Shown: positions 54,079-63,172 of the stretch, one piece after another
Numbering within the stretch: the first letter of the stretch is position 1
How the letters are laid out: each line of letters starts with the position of its first letter
Origin: Bradyrhizobium sp. 190
GTDB taxonomy: Bacteria > Pseudomonadota > Alphaproteobacteria > Rhizobiales > Xanthobacteraceae
Length of the DNA: 64,000 nucleotides
Assembly (NCBI RefSeq): GCF_023073415.1
Contig: NZ_JADPJL010000012.1
Coordinates: 446,501-510,500, forward strand
Reading direction: 5' to 3'
Translations under genes and position numbers: made by a program
Notes under the pieces: model-generated
Seen by the model: the letters and a program-made list of their open reading frames with translations, nothing else
Told to the model about the DNA's origin: nothing
The model's database searches: none

Positions 54079-55605
54079 ATGTCAAAACATTTCTACAGAT
54101 ACCAAATGGAGCAGCCCGTGAAAGTTCAACCTGCAAGCGTTCCTGCCGTCGATGGCCTGCGTACAGGTCGCGACTATTTGCAATCGCTGAATGATGGACG
54201 TCAGGTCTTCCTGGACGGGGAACTCGTCAAGGACGTCACGAAGCATCCCGCGCTGTCGCGTGCAGCGGATTCGATTGCGCACCTCTTCGATCTTGCAGCT
54301 GAACCGTCGCTGCGCGACCGAATGACCTTTGCGAGCCCGAAGACCGGCCAGCCTGTCCTCCGCGCCTATCAAATTCCGGAAACGGCGCAGGATCTGAAGG
54401 CTCGTCGCTTGTTCTCGGAGGTGTGGGCCGAGGCGACCTTCGGTCTCATGGGCCGCACGCCGGATCACGTGGCCGGCTTCTTTTGCGGTTTTGCGGCTGC
54501 ACCGGAAGTGTTCGCAGCGGGCGGCGCGCAATTCGCGAAGAACGTCGTCGATTTCTACGAAAAGATGCGCGACAATCACCTCTACGCCAGTTATGCGATT
54601 GTTCCACCGCAAATTGACCGCAGCAAGCCGGCCCACAAGCAGGCCGACCCGACGCTCTATGCGGGGATCGTTGCGGAGAAGGATAGCGGCATCATTTTGA
54701 AGGGAGCCCAGCAGCTCGCCACAGGGGGGCTGTATTCCGACTACATCTATCTTAGCTGCATTCATCCCCTGCAGCCCGGGGATGAGAATTACGCAAATGG
54801 AGTGGTGATCCCCGCCAATGCGCCTGGTCTGAAGCTCTATCCTCGTCGTCCGTTTGGCGCCGTCGCATCGAACTCGTTCGATTATCCCTTGTCGGGTCGG
54901 TTCGACGAACTCGACTGTTTCGTTGTCCTGGACAACGTATTCGTGCCGTGGGAACAGGTTTTCATTCACCGAAATACCAACGTTTGCCGCGATCAATGGT
55001 GGAAGACTCCGGCACATGCTTACGGAAACTGCCAAGCTCAAACTCGATACGCCGTGAAGTTGCGCTTCATGATTGGTCTTGCGAAGCGGATCAACGAGTT
55101 GTCCGGCAACGACAGCAATCCGGCCGTGCAGGTGCAGATGGGCGAACTGGCATCGTTAGTCTCGATCATCGAGAACATGCTTCTGGCTCAGGAGGCGGTC
55201 GCCGCAAAGGATTCTGACGGTGTGCTTTGGCCGTCGAAGACAGCGCTTTACTCGGTTATGGCTCTGCAGTCCGAACTCAATTCCCGCATGTTGGAGATCA
55301 TTCGGGAGTTGAGCGGAGCTGCAATGATCACTTTGCCGTCGTCTGCCGCGGATTTCGACAATCCCGACATGATGGCCGACATCAATCGATACATGCAGTC
55401 TGGCTCCTCGGATGCGAAGACGCGTATCGCCGTTATGCGCATGGCCTGGGACTTCATCGGATCGGAGTTCGGCAGCCGCCAGCAGCAATACGAGAAATTC
55501 TACGGAGGCGCTTCATTCCTCGTGAAGCACAACATGTACCGCAATTTCGATTTCGCAGGAGCGACCAGCCTCGTGGACAGGGCGCTCAAACTCCCGGCGT
55601 TCTGA
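54079..55605 (+). CDS. HpaB-type FADH2-dependent aromatic monooxygenase
   Basis: 508 residues, normal for the 4-hydroxyphenylacetate 3-hydroxylase large component. WAEATFGLMGRTPDHVAGFF is the family hallmark, with AYQIPETAQDLKARR before it and NNxD-like flavin contacts later (VFVPWEQVF). A start at 54106 (MEQPVKVQ) is possible. It hydroxylates a phenolic ring ortho to OH using FADH2 from a separate reductase, here almost certainly the gene at 50539. Relatives also act on pyrrole carboxylates, chlorophenols and 4-hydroxybutyryl-CoA, so the substrate is open. Confidence 0.92.
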   Translation: MSKHFYRYQMEQPVKVQPASVPAVDGLRTGRDYLQSLNDGRQVFLDGELVKDVTKHPALSRAADSIAHLFDLAAEPSLRDRMTFASPKTGQPVLRAYQIPETAQDLKARRLFSEVWAEATFGLMGRTPDHVAGFFCGFAAAPEVFAAGGAQFAKNVVDFYEKMRDNHLYASYAIVPPQIDRSKPAHKQADPTLYAGIVAEKDSGIILKGAQQLATGGLYSDYIYLSCIHPLQPGDENYANGVVIPANAPGLKLYPRRPFGAVASNSFDYPLSGRFDELDCFVVLDNVFVPWEQVFIHRNTNVCRDQWWKTPAHAYGNCQAQTRYAVKLRFMIGLAKRINELSGNDSNPAVQVQMGELASLVSIIENMLLAQEAVAAKDSDGVLWPSKTALYSVMALQSELNSRMLEIIRELSGAAMITLPSSAADFDNPDMMADINRYMQSGSSDAKTRIAVMRMAWDFIGSEFGSRQQQYEKFYGGASFLVKHNMYRNFDFAGATSLVDRALKLPAF

Positions 55606-55614
55606 CGTTACGGC

Positions 55615-55653
55615 AGGGGATGAGCCCGATTGCGGCCTCGGTCCTCATCCCCT
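55615..55653. terminator. Bidirectional terminator-like hairpin
   Basis: AGGGGATGAG (55615-55624) and CTCATCCCCT (55644-55653) form a perfect ten-bp stem with a 19-base loop between the convergent oxygenase and dienelactone hydrolase genes. It ends five bp before the hydrolase stop. No T-run is present. Confidence 0.55.
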
Positions 55654-55657
55654 CCGC

Positions 55658-56386
55658 CTAGCCTGCTGTCGCAGCAAGATTACGAAGCAGGAAGTCCAAG
55701 ACACGCGATCTGGCTAGTTTATGTGCCTTTTCGTCGAACCGATCGGTCCGAAACCTATTGTAGAATGCGTGCTCTGCTTCGGGATAGGTGAAAAACTCAT
55801 CGACAGATAATCTTCTCTTGTCGACCATCTCCCTAACCTTGTTGATGGTGGACATGGGATTATGATTGTCGTTCTCGCCGAAGTGGAATTGCATCGGACA
55901 TTTCGCTCGCCTGATTTGCTCGCCCATCGTTTCGAGCTTCACTCCGTACATTGAAACCATGCAGGCGGGATTTGCCGCCGACGCCACTCGGACTGCGAGG
56001 CGACCGCCGAGACAGAAGCCGATGATGCCGGGCTTTCCTTTCAAGCTTGAGCAATCGGCTAGCCAGTCCAGACTTGCGACAAGATCGTTCGTCCCGAGCC
56101 CTTCGTCGAAGCGATTAGAGAATTCGACGGCGAGCTGCCTCTGCGTGGGATCCTCACCGTTGCCAAGGTCGAGGTCGCGCTGCATTCGCCAGTAAATATC
56201 CGGCACCAGGGCGACAAAGCCCTCAGCGGCAAAATCGTCGGCGATCGCGCGCATAGCGGGCGTCACGCCGAAAATCTCCTGCATGACGATCAGCCCGCCC
56301 CGGGGCTTTTCCGAAGGAACGGCGAGGTATCCGCCCATGTAGGAGTTGCCGATTTCGATTCTTGCAAGCTGAGGTCGGATTTGCAT
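55658..56386 (-). CDS. Dienelactone hydrolase family protein
   Basis: 242 residues from the ATG at 56386, which follows GGGAGA; the frame opens to 56662 over the neighbouring CaiB start. The DLH triad is visible: Cys125 in GFCLGG, Asp in the FGENDNHN segment and His in PEAEHAFYN, with Glu37 in QEIFG that modulates the cysteine. It hydrolyses lactones such as those formed from muconate-type ring-fission products. It is divergent from the CoA transferase. Confidence 0.9.
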   Translation of the reverse strand: MQIRPQLARIEIGNSYMGGYLAVPSEKPRGGLIVMQEIFGVTPAMRAIADDFAAEGFVALVPDIYWRMQRDLDLGNGEDPTQRQLAVEFSNRFDEGLGTNDLVASLDWLADCSSLKGKPGIIGFCLGGRLAVRVASAANPACMVSMYGVKLETMGEQIRRAKCPMQFHFGENDNHNPMSTINKVREMVDKRRLSVDEFFTYPEAEHAFYNRFRTDRFDEKAHKLARSRVLDFLLRNLAATAG

Positions 56387-56495
56387 TTCATCTCCCGCTG
56401 TTTCACCCAAAAGAATATATGTAGACAAAGGTAGTTTTCCAATATAATGTTTCAGCTGCAAACCCCCAAGAGTGAAATGGGCAGGCGAGCCGATC

Positions 56496-57677
56496 ATGGA
56501 CAAGAAAGTGCGAAGCCCTCTTACAGGTATTAGGATCGTCGAGCTGACCGCTATGATTACCGGCCCCCTTGCGGGGACGATGCTTGCGGATCTCGGAGCG
56601 GAAGTCGTTAAGGTCGAGAACCCACCCGAGGGAGATCCTTTTCGATCATTCAGGGGTGGCAACTACAGTCCCTATTTCTGCACTTACAATCGTAACAAAA
56701 AGAGCGTTGCCCTCAATCTGAAGAGCGAAGGGGGGCGGGCCGCCTTCCTGAAACTCGTCGCGACGGCCGACGTTCTCATCGAAAACTTCCGAGCGGGCGT
56801 GATGGATCGACTAGGCCTTGGCGTAAGCCGGCTTAAAGAGGCGAATCCCAATCTCATCATATGTTCGATAACAGGCTTCGGCGAAACAGGCCCGTACGCA
56901 GAACGGCCATCCTATGATGCGGTCGGTCAGGCGCTCAGTGGGATCTCCGGCTTGATGCTTGGACCGGAAGCGCAGATCACCGGGCCGTCGGTCGTCGACA
57001 ATCTGACCGGGATGTATGCGAGCTACGCAATCCTGGGCGCGCTGTTCGACCGCGAAAGGACCGGCGAGGCCCGAACCATACAACTGAATATGCTCGAATC
57101 GGCTATCGCGTTCATTAGCGATCCCTTCGCAAACTACACCATGGCGGGAGTGGCCCCCGACCCGCTGATGCGCGTAAGAGCATCGCAATCCTATGCGTTG
57201 CGATGTGCCGATGGAGCACTGTTGGCGATCCACATGTCTTCTCCGACAAAGTTCTGGATTGGAGTTCAGAAAGCTTTTGACAGGCCGGATTTGGGCTCTG
57301 ACCCGAGGTTCGAAGATCGCACCGGGCGCTTGAACAATTACGAAGAGCTTGCGCAGGAACTGAGTAAGACGGCGAAGACCCGGGACCGACCCTTTTGGAT
57401 GGATCGTCTGGTCGAGAACGATGTTCCGCATGCGCCGATATTGACTTTGCAGGAGGTGATGGACGATCCGCAAGTGCGCTATCTCGAGACATTTGCCGAG
57501 ATTGAGCACCCCGTACATGGACGACAGATTACGATCCGGCGCCCCGTCCGATATGACGGAGCGCGGGCCGATCAACCGTTGAATGCGGCGCCGGATCTCG
57601 GCGAGCACTCCAAAGAAGTTTTCGGTCCGCTCGGATACACGGACGCGGCGATAGCCGCTCTGCGGCGCGGCGTATAG
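56496..57677 (+). CDS. CaiB/BaiF-family CoA transferase, paired with lyase-like gene
   Basis: 393 residues from the ATG at 56496 (an ATG eight codons earlier is in frame). Catalytic Asp141 lies in GPYAERPSYD, and the family N-terminus GIRIVELTAMITGPLAGTML is intact. It is a close paralogue of the CaiB gene at 36749. The next gene encodes a citryl-CoA-lyase-like protein 53 bp later; a transferase plus a lyase is the classic way to split a citrate-like acid into acetyl-CoA and a 2-oxoacid. The donor CoA ester is unknown. Confidence 0.9.
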   Translation: MDKKVRSPLTGIRIVELTAMITGPLAGTMLADLGAEVVKVENPPEGDPFRSFRGGNYSPYFCTYNRNKKSVALNLKSEGGRAAFLKLVATADVLIENFRAGVMDRLGLGVSRLKEANPNLIICSITGFGETGPYAERPSYDAVGQALSGISGLMLGPEAQITGPSVVDNLTGMYASYAILGALFDRERTGEARTIQLNMLESAIAFISDPFANYTMAGVAPDPLMRVRASQSYALRCADGALLAIHMSSPTKFWIGVQKAFDRPDLGSDPRFEDRTGRLNNYEELAQELSKTAKTRDRPFWMDRLVENDVPHAPILTLQEVMDDPQVRYLETFAEIEHPVHGRQITIRRPVRYDGARADQPLNAAPDLGEHSKEVFGPLGYTDAAIAALRRGV

Positions 57678-57730
57678 CCGGCCTGCCTTTAACAATCTCG
57701 CGATTCCAGCGCTCACAGAGGAAAGCAACG

Positions 57731-58480
57731 ATGGCGACCACGAGGATCGGCACCCACATGAACGATACGAGCCGGCTCCGGATGAGAGGACGAGACACGT
57801 TGTCTGAGGTCGTCGGGGAGATGACCTTCACGGAGGGTTTCTACTTCATTGTGACGGGTCGTCGTCCGACCGATGTTCAAACCAGGATACTCGATGCTGC
57901 ATTGCTGATCCTGATGGATCACGGGTTGACGCCGGGCGCGCTGGTTGCCCGTCTGGTGTCGGACTCCAATCCCGATGACGTTCAGATTCCGTTGGCCGCG
58001 GGCATACTGATGGTAGGCAATCGTTTCGCCGGCACTATGAGCGGTGCGGGCCGTGTACTGCGCGATGGAATGGCCTTTCAGGGCGACAAGCGGGTTTGGG
58101 CCGAACATCTCGTCAAGGACTTCAAAGCCTCGAAGCGGCGCATTCCTGGCTTTGGCCATCAGCAATATACCGTGGAAGATCCGCGCGCCGAACGGCTCTT
58201 CAGCATCGCTCGCGATGCGGGCGTCAAAGGAGATTACATTGGCCTCATCAAGATCTTGAGTTCTGCTATCGATGACGACGCCAAGCGGCATGTTACGCTA
58301 AACGTTACGGGAGCTCTCGGTGCGGTTCTTCACGAGATCGACTTTCCGGTCGACGCGATGCGCGCGGTGGCCGCGGTCGGTCGTTGCGCGGGTTTGGTCG
58401 GCCATATCCAGGAAGAGCGTGAGAACCCGATCACACCTGCGCTCATGGCCGTAGGCGAAACCGTTTCCTACCAGGAATAG
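57731..58480 (+). CDS. Citryl-CoA lyase-like protein (citrate synthase superfamily)
   Basis: 249 residues, the size of stand-alone citryl-CoA lyases. Two conserved His motifs are present: MDHGLTPGALVAR (His64) and GFGHQQYTVEDPRAERLF (His143). The usual NVDG catalytic Asp (Asp1026 in human ATP-citrate lyase) is Thr193 in LNVTGALGAV. It would cleave or form a C-C bond in a 3-hydroxy-3-carboxyacyl-CoA. Alone, the substitution makes true citryl-CoA cleavage doubtful; a related Claisen-type substrate is more likely. Confidence 0.82.
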   Translation: MATTRIGTHMNDTSRLRMRGRDTLSEVVGEMTFTEGFYFIVTGRRPTDVQTRILDAALLILMDHGLTPGALVARLVSDSNPDDVQIPLAAGILMVGNRFAGTMSGAGRVLRDGMAFQGDKRVWAEHLVKDFKASKRRIPGFGHQQYTVEDPRAERLFSIARDAGVKGDYIGLIKILSSAIDDDAKRHVTLNVTGALGAVLHEIDFPVDAMRAVAAVGRCAGLVGHIQEERENPITPALMAVGETVSYQE

Positions 58481-58526
58481 CCGGCTGTCGTTCGATGGTA
58501 ACTACAACGACATTGCGGTTTCTTTT

Positions 58527-58556
58527 TTGACTACTTGAATAGGTGTGTTGACTAAT
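58527..58556. promoter_or_regulatory. Paired TTGACTA direct repeats upstream of the second Liv operon
   Basis: TTGACTA occurs at 58527-58533 and again at 58548-58554, start to start 21 bp, that is two helical turns, on the same DNA face. The second copy extends to TTGACTAAT, which also occurs in the marR leader at 49114. The site lies 62 bp before the binding-protein start. One of the two could instead be a -35 element. Confidence 0.35.
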
Positions 58557-58617
58557 ATACTGGACGAACCTATAATGCCGCTACGTGCGGGGAATGCATC
58601 TTAGGGGAGGTTTGCCA

Positions 58618-59823
58618 ATGTCAGTTACTCGAAGATCTCTTTTGACCAACGCCGCAATGATTTCTGCCGGTGCGGTGCTTCCGTCGCTGGCGAACCCCGC
58701 GAAGGCTCAGGCCAATGCGATCCGGATCGGCGTGCCGACGGGTATTACGGGAAACTGGGCGGCCCTGGGCCAGCAAATACAGCGTGCCTGTCGTCTTTAC
58801 GCCAAGACGATAAATGCCAAGGGCGGCATCGATGGGCATTCCGTCGAATTCGTTTACGAGGATACGCAAGGGGATCCCGCCGCTTGCATGCGCAAGACAA
58901 CCGATCTGATCGAGCGCGGAGGCATCAACCTGATCACGGGCATCATTTCCAGTCCCGAATCGCTGGCCGTCATGCCGCGCCTCAATGATTGGAATGCCCT
59001 CTACCTGGCCACCATCAGCGGCGCCGGATCGCTGACCGCGGCCAATTTCGTGCCTAATGTGTTCCGCACATGCACTTCCGGACCTATGCGAGCCAAAACC
59101 ATTGCCGATTGGATTGCCGACTCTTCCAAGAAACGCTTCTTTTCGATCGCGCAGGACTACGCTTGGGGGAAGAGCAGCGTCGCAACTTTCGAGAAGTTGA
59201 TCACCGATCTGAAGAAGGAGCCTGTGGGCCAGGTCCTTTCTCCGCTCGGCACCAAGGACTATTCCAGCTACATCGCGCGCATTCGAGAGACCAATCCGGA
59301 GGTTCTCTACATCGCGATGGCCGGCGATGATGCTACGGCGTTCCTCAAGCAGGCCGCCCAGTATCGGCTCGCGGACCGAATGCAGTTGGTGACCGAAGTG
59401 TTGGATATAGTGAACATTAAGCCGCTCGCGGATGCCTCGGTCGGACTTTATGGCGTAAGCCAATACAACTTCGCCTACGATGCGCCGGGCAACGCCGAGT
59501 TCGTTCGTCTGTTCAAGGCTGAGTACAACGAGATACCCGACACCTTCGAGGGCGAGCAATGGCAGGCTCTCGAATTTCTCGCCGAGGCAATTCGTCGGGC
59601 CAAGTCCACCGATACGGCGGCGGTCCGTGGGGCTCTGGAAGGTATGGAAATCGACAGCGTCAAGGGCAGGGTGAAGATGCGCGCTTGCGATCACCAGGCC
59701 GAGCAGCAGGTCTTTGTTGCGCAGGTGGGAAAGACCGAAGGTGTGCCATACCCGGTGCCCAAGATCATCAAGGCCTATCCAGCCGAGGCGGTCGTCCCGG
59801 GATGTCGCAAAGACTCTTACTGA
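58618..59823 (+). CDS. livK: Liv-type periplasmic substrate-binding protein (second system)
   Basis: 401 residues from the ATG at 58618, preceded by GGGGAGG; the frame opens at 58585. The N-terminus VTRRSLLTNAAM is a twin-arginine-like signal, with likely cleavage after NPAKA at residue 30. The mature protein is of the LivJ/K type (GVPTGITGNWAALGQQIQRA). It diverges clearly from the binding protein of the first importer, so a different ligand is expected. It heads the operon livK-livH-livM-livG-livF. Confidence 0.9.
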   Translation: MSVTRRSLLTNAAMISAGAVLPSLANPAKAQANAIRIGVPTGITGNWAALGQQIQRACRLYAKTINAKGGIDGHSVEFVYEDTQGDPAACMRKTTDLIERGGINLITGIISSPESLAVMPRLNDWNALYLATISGAGSLTAANFVPNVFRTCTSGPMRAKTIADWIADSSKKRFFSIAQDYAWGKSSVATFEKLITDLKKEPVGQVLSPLGTKDYSSYIARIRETNPEVLYIAMAGDDATAFLKQAAQYRLADRMQLVTEVLDIVNIKPLADASVGLYGVSQYNFAYDAPGNAEFVRLFKAEYNEIPDTFEGEQWQALEFLAEAIRRAKSTDTAAVRGALEGMEIDSVKGRVKMRACDHQAEQQVFVAQVGKTEGVPYPVPKIIKAYPAEAVVPGCRKDSY

Positions 59824-59873
59824 GGCGCGGAGTCCGTCACCGTAGACGGGCGGGGTTTTCCAAGGATGCGTAG

Positions 59874-60743
59874 ATGGGCTCCTCACAGGTCTGGCTAAAT
59901 CTTACCTTGAACACCCTCGCCCTGGCATCGCTACTCGCGATGCTCACGATCGGGCTCACTCTCATTTTCGGCATCATGCGCATCATGAACTTCGCGCACG
60001 GTGCGCTCTACATGCTTGGAGCATATTCGGGCATTGCGGCCGCGCAACTGCTTGGTAATTTCTGGATTGGACTGCTGGCGGCGCCATTGGCTGCGGCCGC
60101 TTTCGGCAGCATCTTCGAGTATACGCTGTTACGGCGCCTGTACCGTCGTGACGGCGGCAGTTTTTTGTTGGTTACGTTCGGCCTGAGCCTGGTTCTTACC
60201 GAGGCGATTCGGCTTATCTTCGGGCCCAACACCCGGGACGTGGACCTTCCATCCGTTCTGTCCGGGGTGGTGTGGTTCGGCGATGAGCCGTATCCGGCGT
60301 ACCGTATTTTCCTGATTGCGCTCGGTATCGTCGTCCTGGCGTCTCTGGCCTTCGTGTTCTTGCGCACACGACTGGGCCTGTTGATCCGGGCAATCGCGCA
60401 AAATGCGGAAATGACGCACGCATTGGGAATCGACGTGCAGCTCATCCGGTCGTTGACTTTTGCTGTCGGCTGCGCATTCGCCGGGTTGGGGGGGTACCTC
60501 GCGGTGCCTCTGATCACCGGCTACATCGGGATGGGTGGCGCGGCGATTATCGACGCCTTTGTCATCGTCATGATCGGCGGCATGGGCAGCTTCTTCGGGT
60601 CCGCCGCGGGTAGTCTGCTGGTCGCGCTGACGCAGACATTCGGCAACTACTACCTGCCGGATTTTGCTCTCGTCGCAACCTATCTGTTGATGATCTGCGT
60701 CCTACTATGCCGGCCTGGCGGTCTATTCGGGGAGCAAGAGTGA
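59874..60743 (+). CDS. livH: Liv-type ABC permease, LivH family (second system)
   Basis: 289 residues, about eight membrane spans. LASLLAMLTIGLTLIFGIMR and MNFAHGALYMLGAYSGI are LivH signatures. The broken livH at 45455 shares the LTLIFG and AHGxxYMLGA phrases and may derive from a similar importer. Its stop overlaps the livM start by one base. Confidence 0.92.
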   Translation: MGSSQVWLNLTLNTLALASLLAMLTIGLTLIFGIMRIMNFAHGALYMLGAYSGIAAAQLLGNFWIGLLAAPLAAAAFGSIFEYTLLRRLYRRDGGSFLLVTFGLSLVLTEAIRLIFGPNTRDVDLPSVLSGVVWFGDEPYPAYRIFLIALGIVVLASLAFVFLRTRLGLLIRAIAQNAEMTHALGIDVQLIRSLTFAVGCAFAGLGGYLAVPLITGYIGMGGAAIIDAFVIVMIGGMGSFFGSAAGSLLVALTQTFGNYYLPDFALVATYLLMICVLLCRPGGLFGEQE

Positions 60744-61708
60744 TGAAGTATGCGTTCCCGCTTTTCTCGGTTTTGGCCTTGGCGCCGCTAGTCCTGCCGG
60801 GCTTTCACGTCACGCTACTAACAGAGATATTGATCTTCGCTCTGTTTGCGATGAGCCTTGATGTTCAGGTAGGCTATGCCCGCATGTTCTCGTTCGGGCA
60901 CGCGGCGCCCTACGGGGTCGGGGCATACGTAGCTGCGTTCGCTCTCTCGAGCGGAAACTTGCCCCTGCCGGGCGCCGTGCTGGTAGCTGTCATTGCCGTT
61001 TTCATCCTGGCCATCCCGATCGGTTGGCTATGCACACGAGCGAGCGGTGTTGCGTTCGCGATGCTTACGCTCGCTTTTGCTCAGCTGGCGCACGCAGTCA
61101 TCTTCAAATGGAACGGTCTGACCGGTGGGTCCGATGGCATATCGGGTCTGCTTAGGAATCATGGTCCTTGGGGTTTTGCGGGACTTGAATCTCGCCAAGG
61201 CTATTATTGGTTCACCCTAGCCATCGTCGTCGGGTCGGCCTTTTTGGCAAGCAAGTTTGTTCGGTCCCCGATGGGAACTGCCATCGTTGCCGTCCGGGAA
61301 AATGAGAAGCGCGCAGTGGCCATCGGCTATGAGCCGAGAAGGCTTCGGCTGGCGGCTTTCGTGATCTCGAACACTTGGGCGGGCTTGGCAGGCGCGCTGC
61401 ACGCCGGGTTTCTGCTGTTTGTCTCACCGGAACTTCTGCATTGGACGTTGTCCGGCTACGTGATTGTCGCGGTGGTCCTGGGCGGCGCTGGGACTCTCAT
61501 CGGACCGATGATCGGCGCGACCCTGATGGTGGTGGGCGGCCATCAATTGAGCGCCGTAGCAGACAGTTGGCCGCTGTTTATGGGCTTGTTGTTCATTGTC
61601 GTGGTTGTTGCCGCTCCAAACGGATTGTGGGGGATCAAGTCATCGATCGCGAATGCCATTGCCGTGCGAAAAGCCGGTCGCTTGGAGGTGGACCATGTCG
61701 CTTCTTGA
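60743..61708 (+). CDS. livM: Liv-type ABC permease, LivM family (second system)
   Basis: 321 residues from the ATG at 60743, which overlaps the livH stop (TGATG). Features are QVGYARMFSFGHAAPYGVGA and the VRENEKRAVAIGYEPRRLRL loop. It pairs with the upstream LivH protein. Confidence 0.92.
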   Translation: MKYAFPLFSVLALAPLVLPGFHVTLLTEILIFALFAMSLDVQVGYARMFSFGHAAPYGVGAYVAAFALSSGNLPLPGAVLVAVIAVFILAIPIGWLCTRASGVAFAMLTLAFAQLAHAVIFKWNGLTGGSDGISGLLRNHGPWGFAGLESRQGYYWFTLAIVVGSAFLASKFVRSPMGTAIVAVRENEKRAVAIGYEPRRLRLAAFVISNTWAGLAGALHAGFLLFVSPELLHWTLSGYVIVAVVLGGAGTLIGPMIGATLMVVGGHQLSAVADSWPLFMGLLFIVVVVAAPNGLWGIKSSIANAIAVRKAGRLEVDHVAS

Positions 61709-62453
61709 ATGCCGAGGATTGACCAAGAAGTGGGGCGCTCTGGTTGCCGTAAGCAAGGTTGATATTGCCGTTAGTGCTGGAGAAGTCGTCGCACTGATCG
61801 GACCAAACGGAGCAGGCAAGTCGACTGTATTCGACCTGATTGCCGGCACCACGCAGAAGACTTCTGGCACCGTTGCTTTCCGCAACGAACATGTGGAGGG
61901 CTTGTCCGCTGCTGCATTAACGCGGCGCGGGATGGGTCGAACGTATCAGATCACGTCGCTCTTTCCCAGCCTGACGGTTCTCGAAAATGTCCGACTGGCG
62001 GTGCAGTCTTGCGAGCCCCGCCGCGCCTACCCGTTGTTTTCCCGTCTTCTTTTGGAGCGCACGACCGAGGAAGCATTGAAGTGGCTCCATCGCGTGAGAT
62101 TGCGAGAGCACGCCAACACTTTGGCTGGCCTACTTTCGCATGGAGATCAAAGGCTCACCGAGATCGCCGTGGCACTCGCAATGAACCCGAAGCTGCTCCT
62201 TCTGGATGAGCCCACGCAAGGAATGTCAGTAGAGGAAACCCGAGGTACGGTCGAATTGCTCAAATCGCTGCTGAAGGACACCGACATGGCGGTGCTCTTG
62301 GTTGAGCACGATCTGGAGGTGGTGTTTGGGTTGGCCCATCGCATCGTGGTGCTCGATAGGGGAAGAAAGATCGCGGACGGGCTTCCCGCGGCCGTAAGGG
62401 CTGATCCCGGGGTGCAGCAAGCATATCTTGGAGCGGGACATGTTGCACATTGA
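61695..62453 (+). CDS. livG: Liv-type ABC transporter ATP-binding protein (second system)
   Basis: 252 residues from the ATG at 61695, preceded by GGAGG and overlapping livM by 14 bp; the frame opens to 61596. Walker A GPNGAGKST, signature LLSHGDQRLTEIA and Walker B LLLLDEPTQGM are present. The signature H/D in place of the usual G is normal for LivG. Confidence 0.92.
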   Translation: MSLLECRGLTKKWGALVAVSKVDIAVSAGEVVALIGPNGAGKSTVFDLIAGTTQKTSGTVAFRNEHVEGLSAAALTRRGMGRTYQITSLFPSLTVLENVRLAVQSCEPRRAYPLFSRLLLERTTEEALKWLHRVRLREHANTLAGLLSHGDQRLTEIAVALAMNPKLLLLDEPTQGMSVEETRGTVELLKSLLKDTDMAVLLVEHDLEVVFGLAHRIVVLDRGRKIADGLPAAVRADPGVQQAYLGAGHVAH

Positions 62454-63135
62454 CGGCGTCGAGGCCGGTTATGGGACCGGCAAAGTCCTTTTGGGTGTCA
62501 ATTTGGAAGCTCCGAGCGGGCAGGTGACCGCTGTCATCGGGCGCAACGGTGTGGGCAAGACCACCACCTTGAAGGCCATTTTGGGAATTCTGCCCTTGGC
62601 GGCGGGCAAGGTTTCGCTGGACAATATGGATCTGAGCCACAAGCAGGTGCATGAAATCGTTCGCTCCGGAATCGGCTACGTTCCCGAGGGTCGTCAGATA
62701 TTTCCTACCTTGACGGTGCTGGAAAATTTGCGCGTCGGCCAACGGCGCCCTCCGCGGATCTGGACTGAAGATCGTCTGCTCGAATTGTTTCCAAATCTAC
62801 GTGAGCGCGCCAGCAATCTTGGTCGGGCGTTGTCCGGTGGCGAACAACAGATGCTCGCCATTGCCCGCGCATTGGTAACGGACGTCAAGGTCTTGATGCT
62901 CGACGAGCCGACCCAGGGACTCGCTCCGAAAGTGGTAGATCAAATTGGAGATGTTATCCGACGTTTGAAGGCCGAGGGCGTCGCGGTATTGCTAGTCGAA
63001 CAAAATCTGAACCTTACGGAGAACGTGGCTGATCGAGTGCTTGTGATGTCCAAGGGAAAAATTGTCGAGACTGTCGGCATCGAGAGCTTCCGGAGCAACG
63101 GAGAAGAGATTCGCCATCGGTGGCTGACGATCTGA
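62440..63135 (+). CDS. livF: Liv-type ABC transporter ATP-binding protein (second system)
   Basis: 231 residues from the ATG at 62440, overlapping livG by 14 bp. Walker A GRNGVGKTT, signature LSGGEQQMLAIARAL and Walker B VLMLDEPTQGL are present. With the four preceding genes it makes a complete importer, presumably for the cluster D substrate. Confidence 0.92.
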   Translation: MLHIDGVEAGYGTGKVLLGVNLEAPSGQVTAVIGRNGVGKTTTLKAILGILPLAAGKVSLDNMDLSHKQVHEIVRSGIGYVPEGRQIFPTLTVLENLRVGQRRPPRIWTEDRLLELFPNLRERASNLGRALSGGEQQMLAIARALVTDVKVLMLDEPTQGLAPKVVDQIGDVIRRLKAEGVAVLLVEQNLNLTENVADRVLVMSKGKIVETVGIESFRSNGEEIRHRWLTI

Positions 63136-63172
63136 ACCGTACTCATCACTCAAGCTAGGGACGGGACGAACG

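Noticed and set aside
58621..59886. 421-codon minus frame over the second binding-protein gene
   Set aside because: Antisense to a gene with signal peptide and clear family match; composition and lack of motifs mark it as a shadow.
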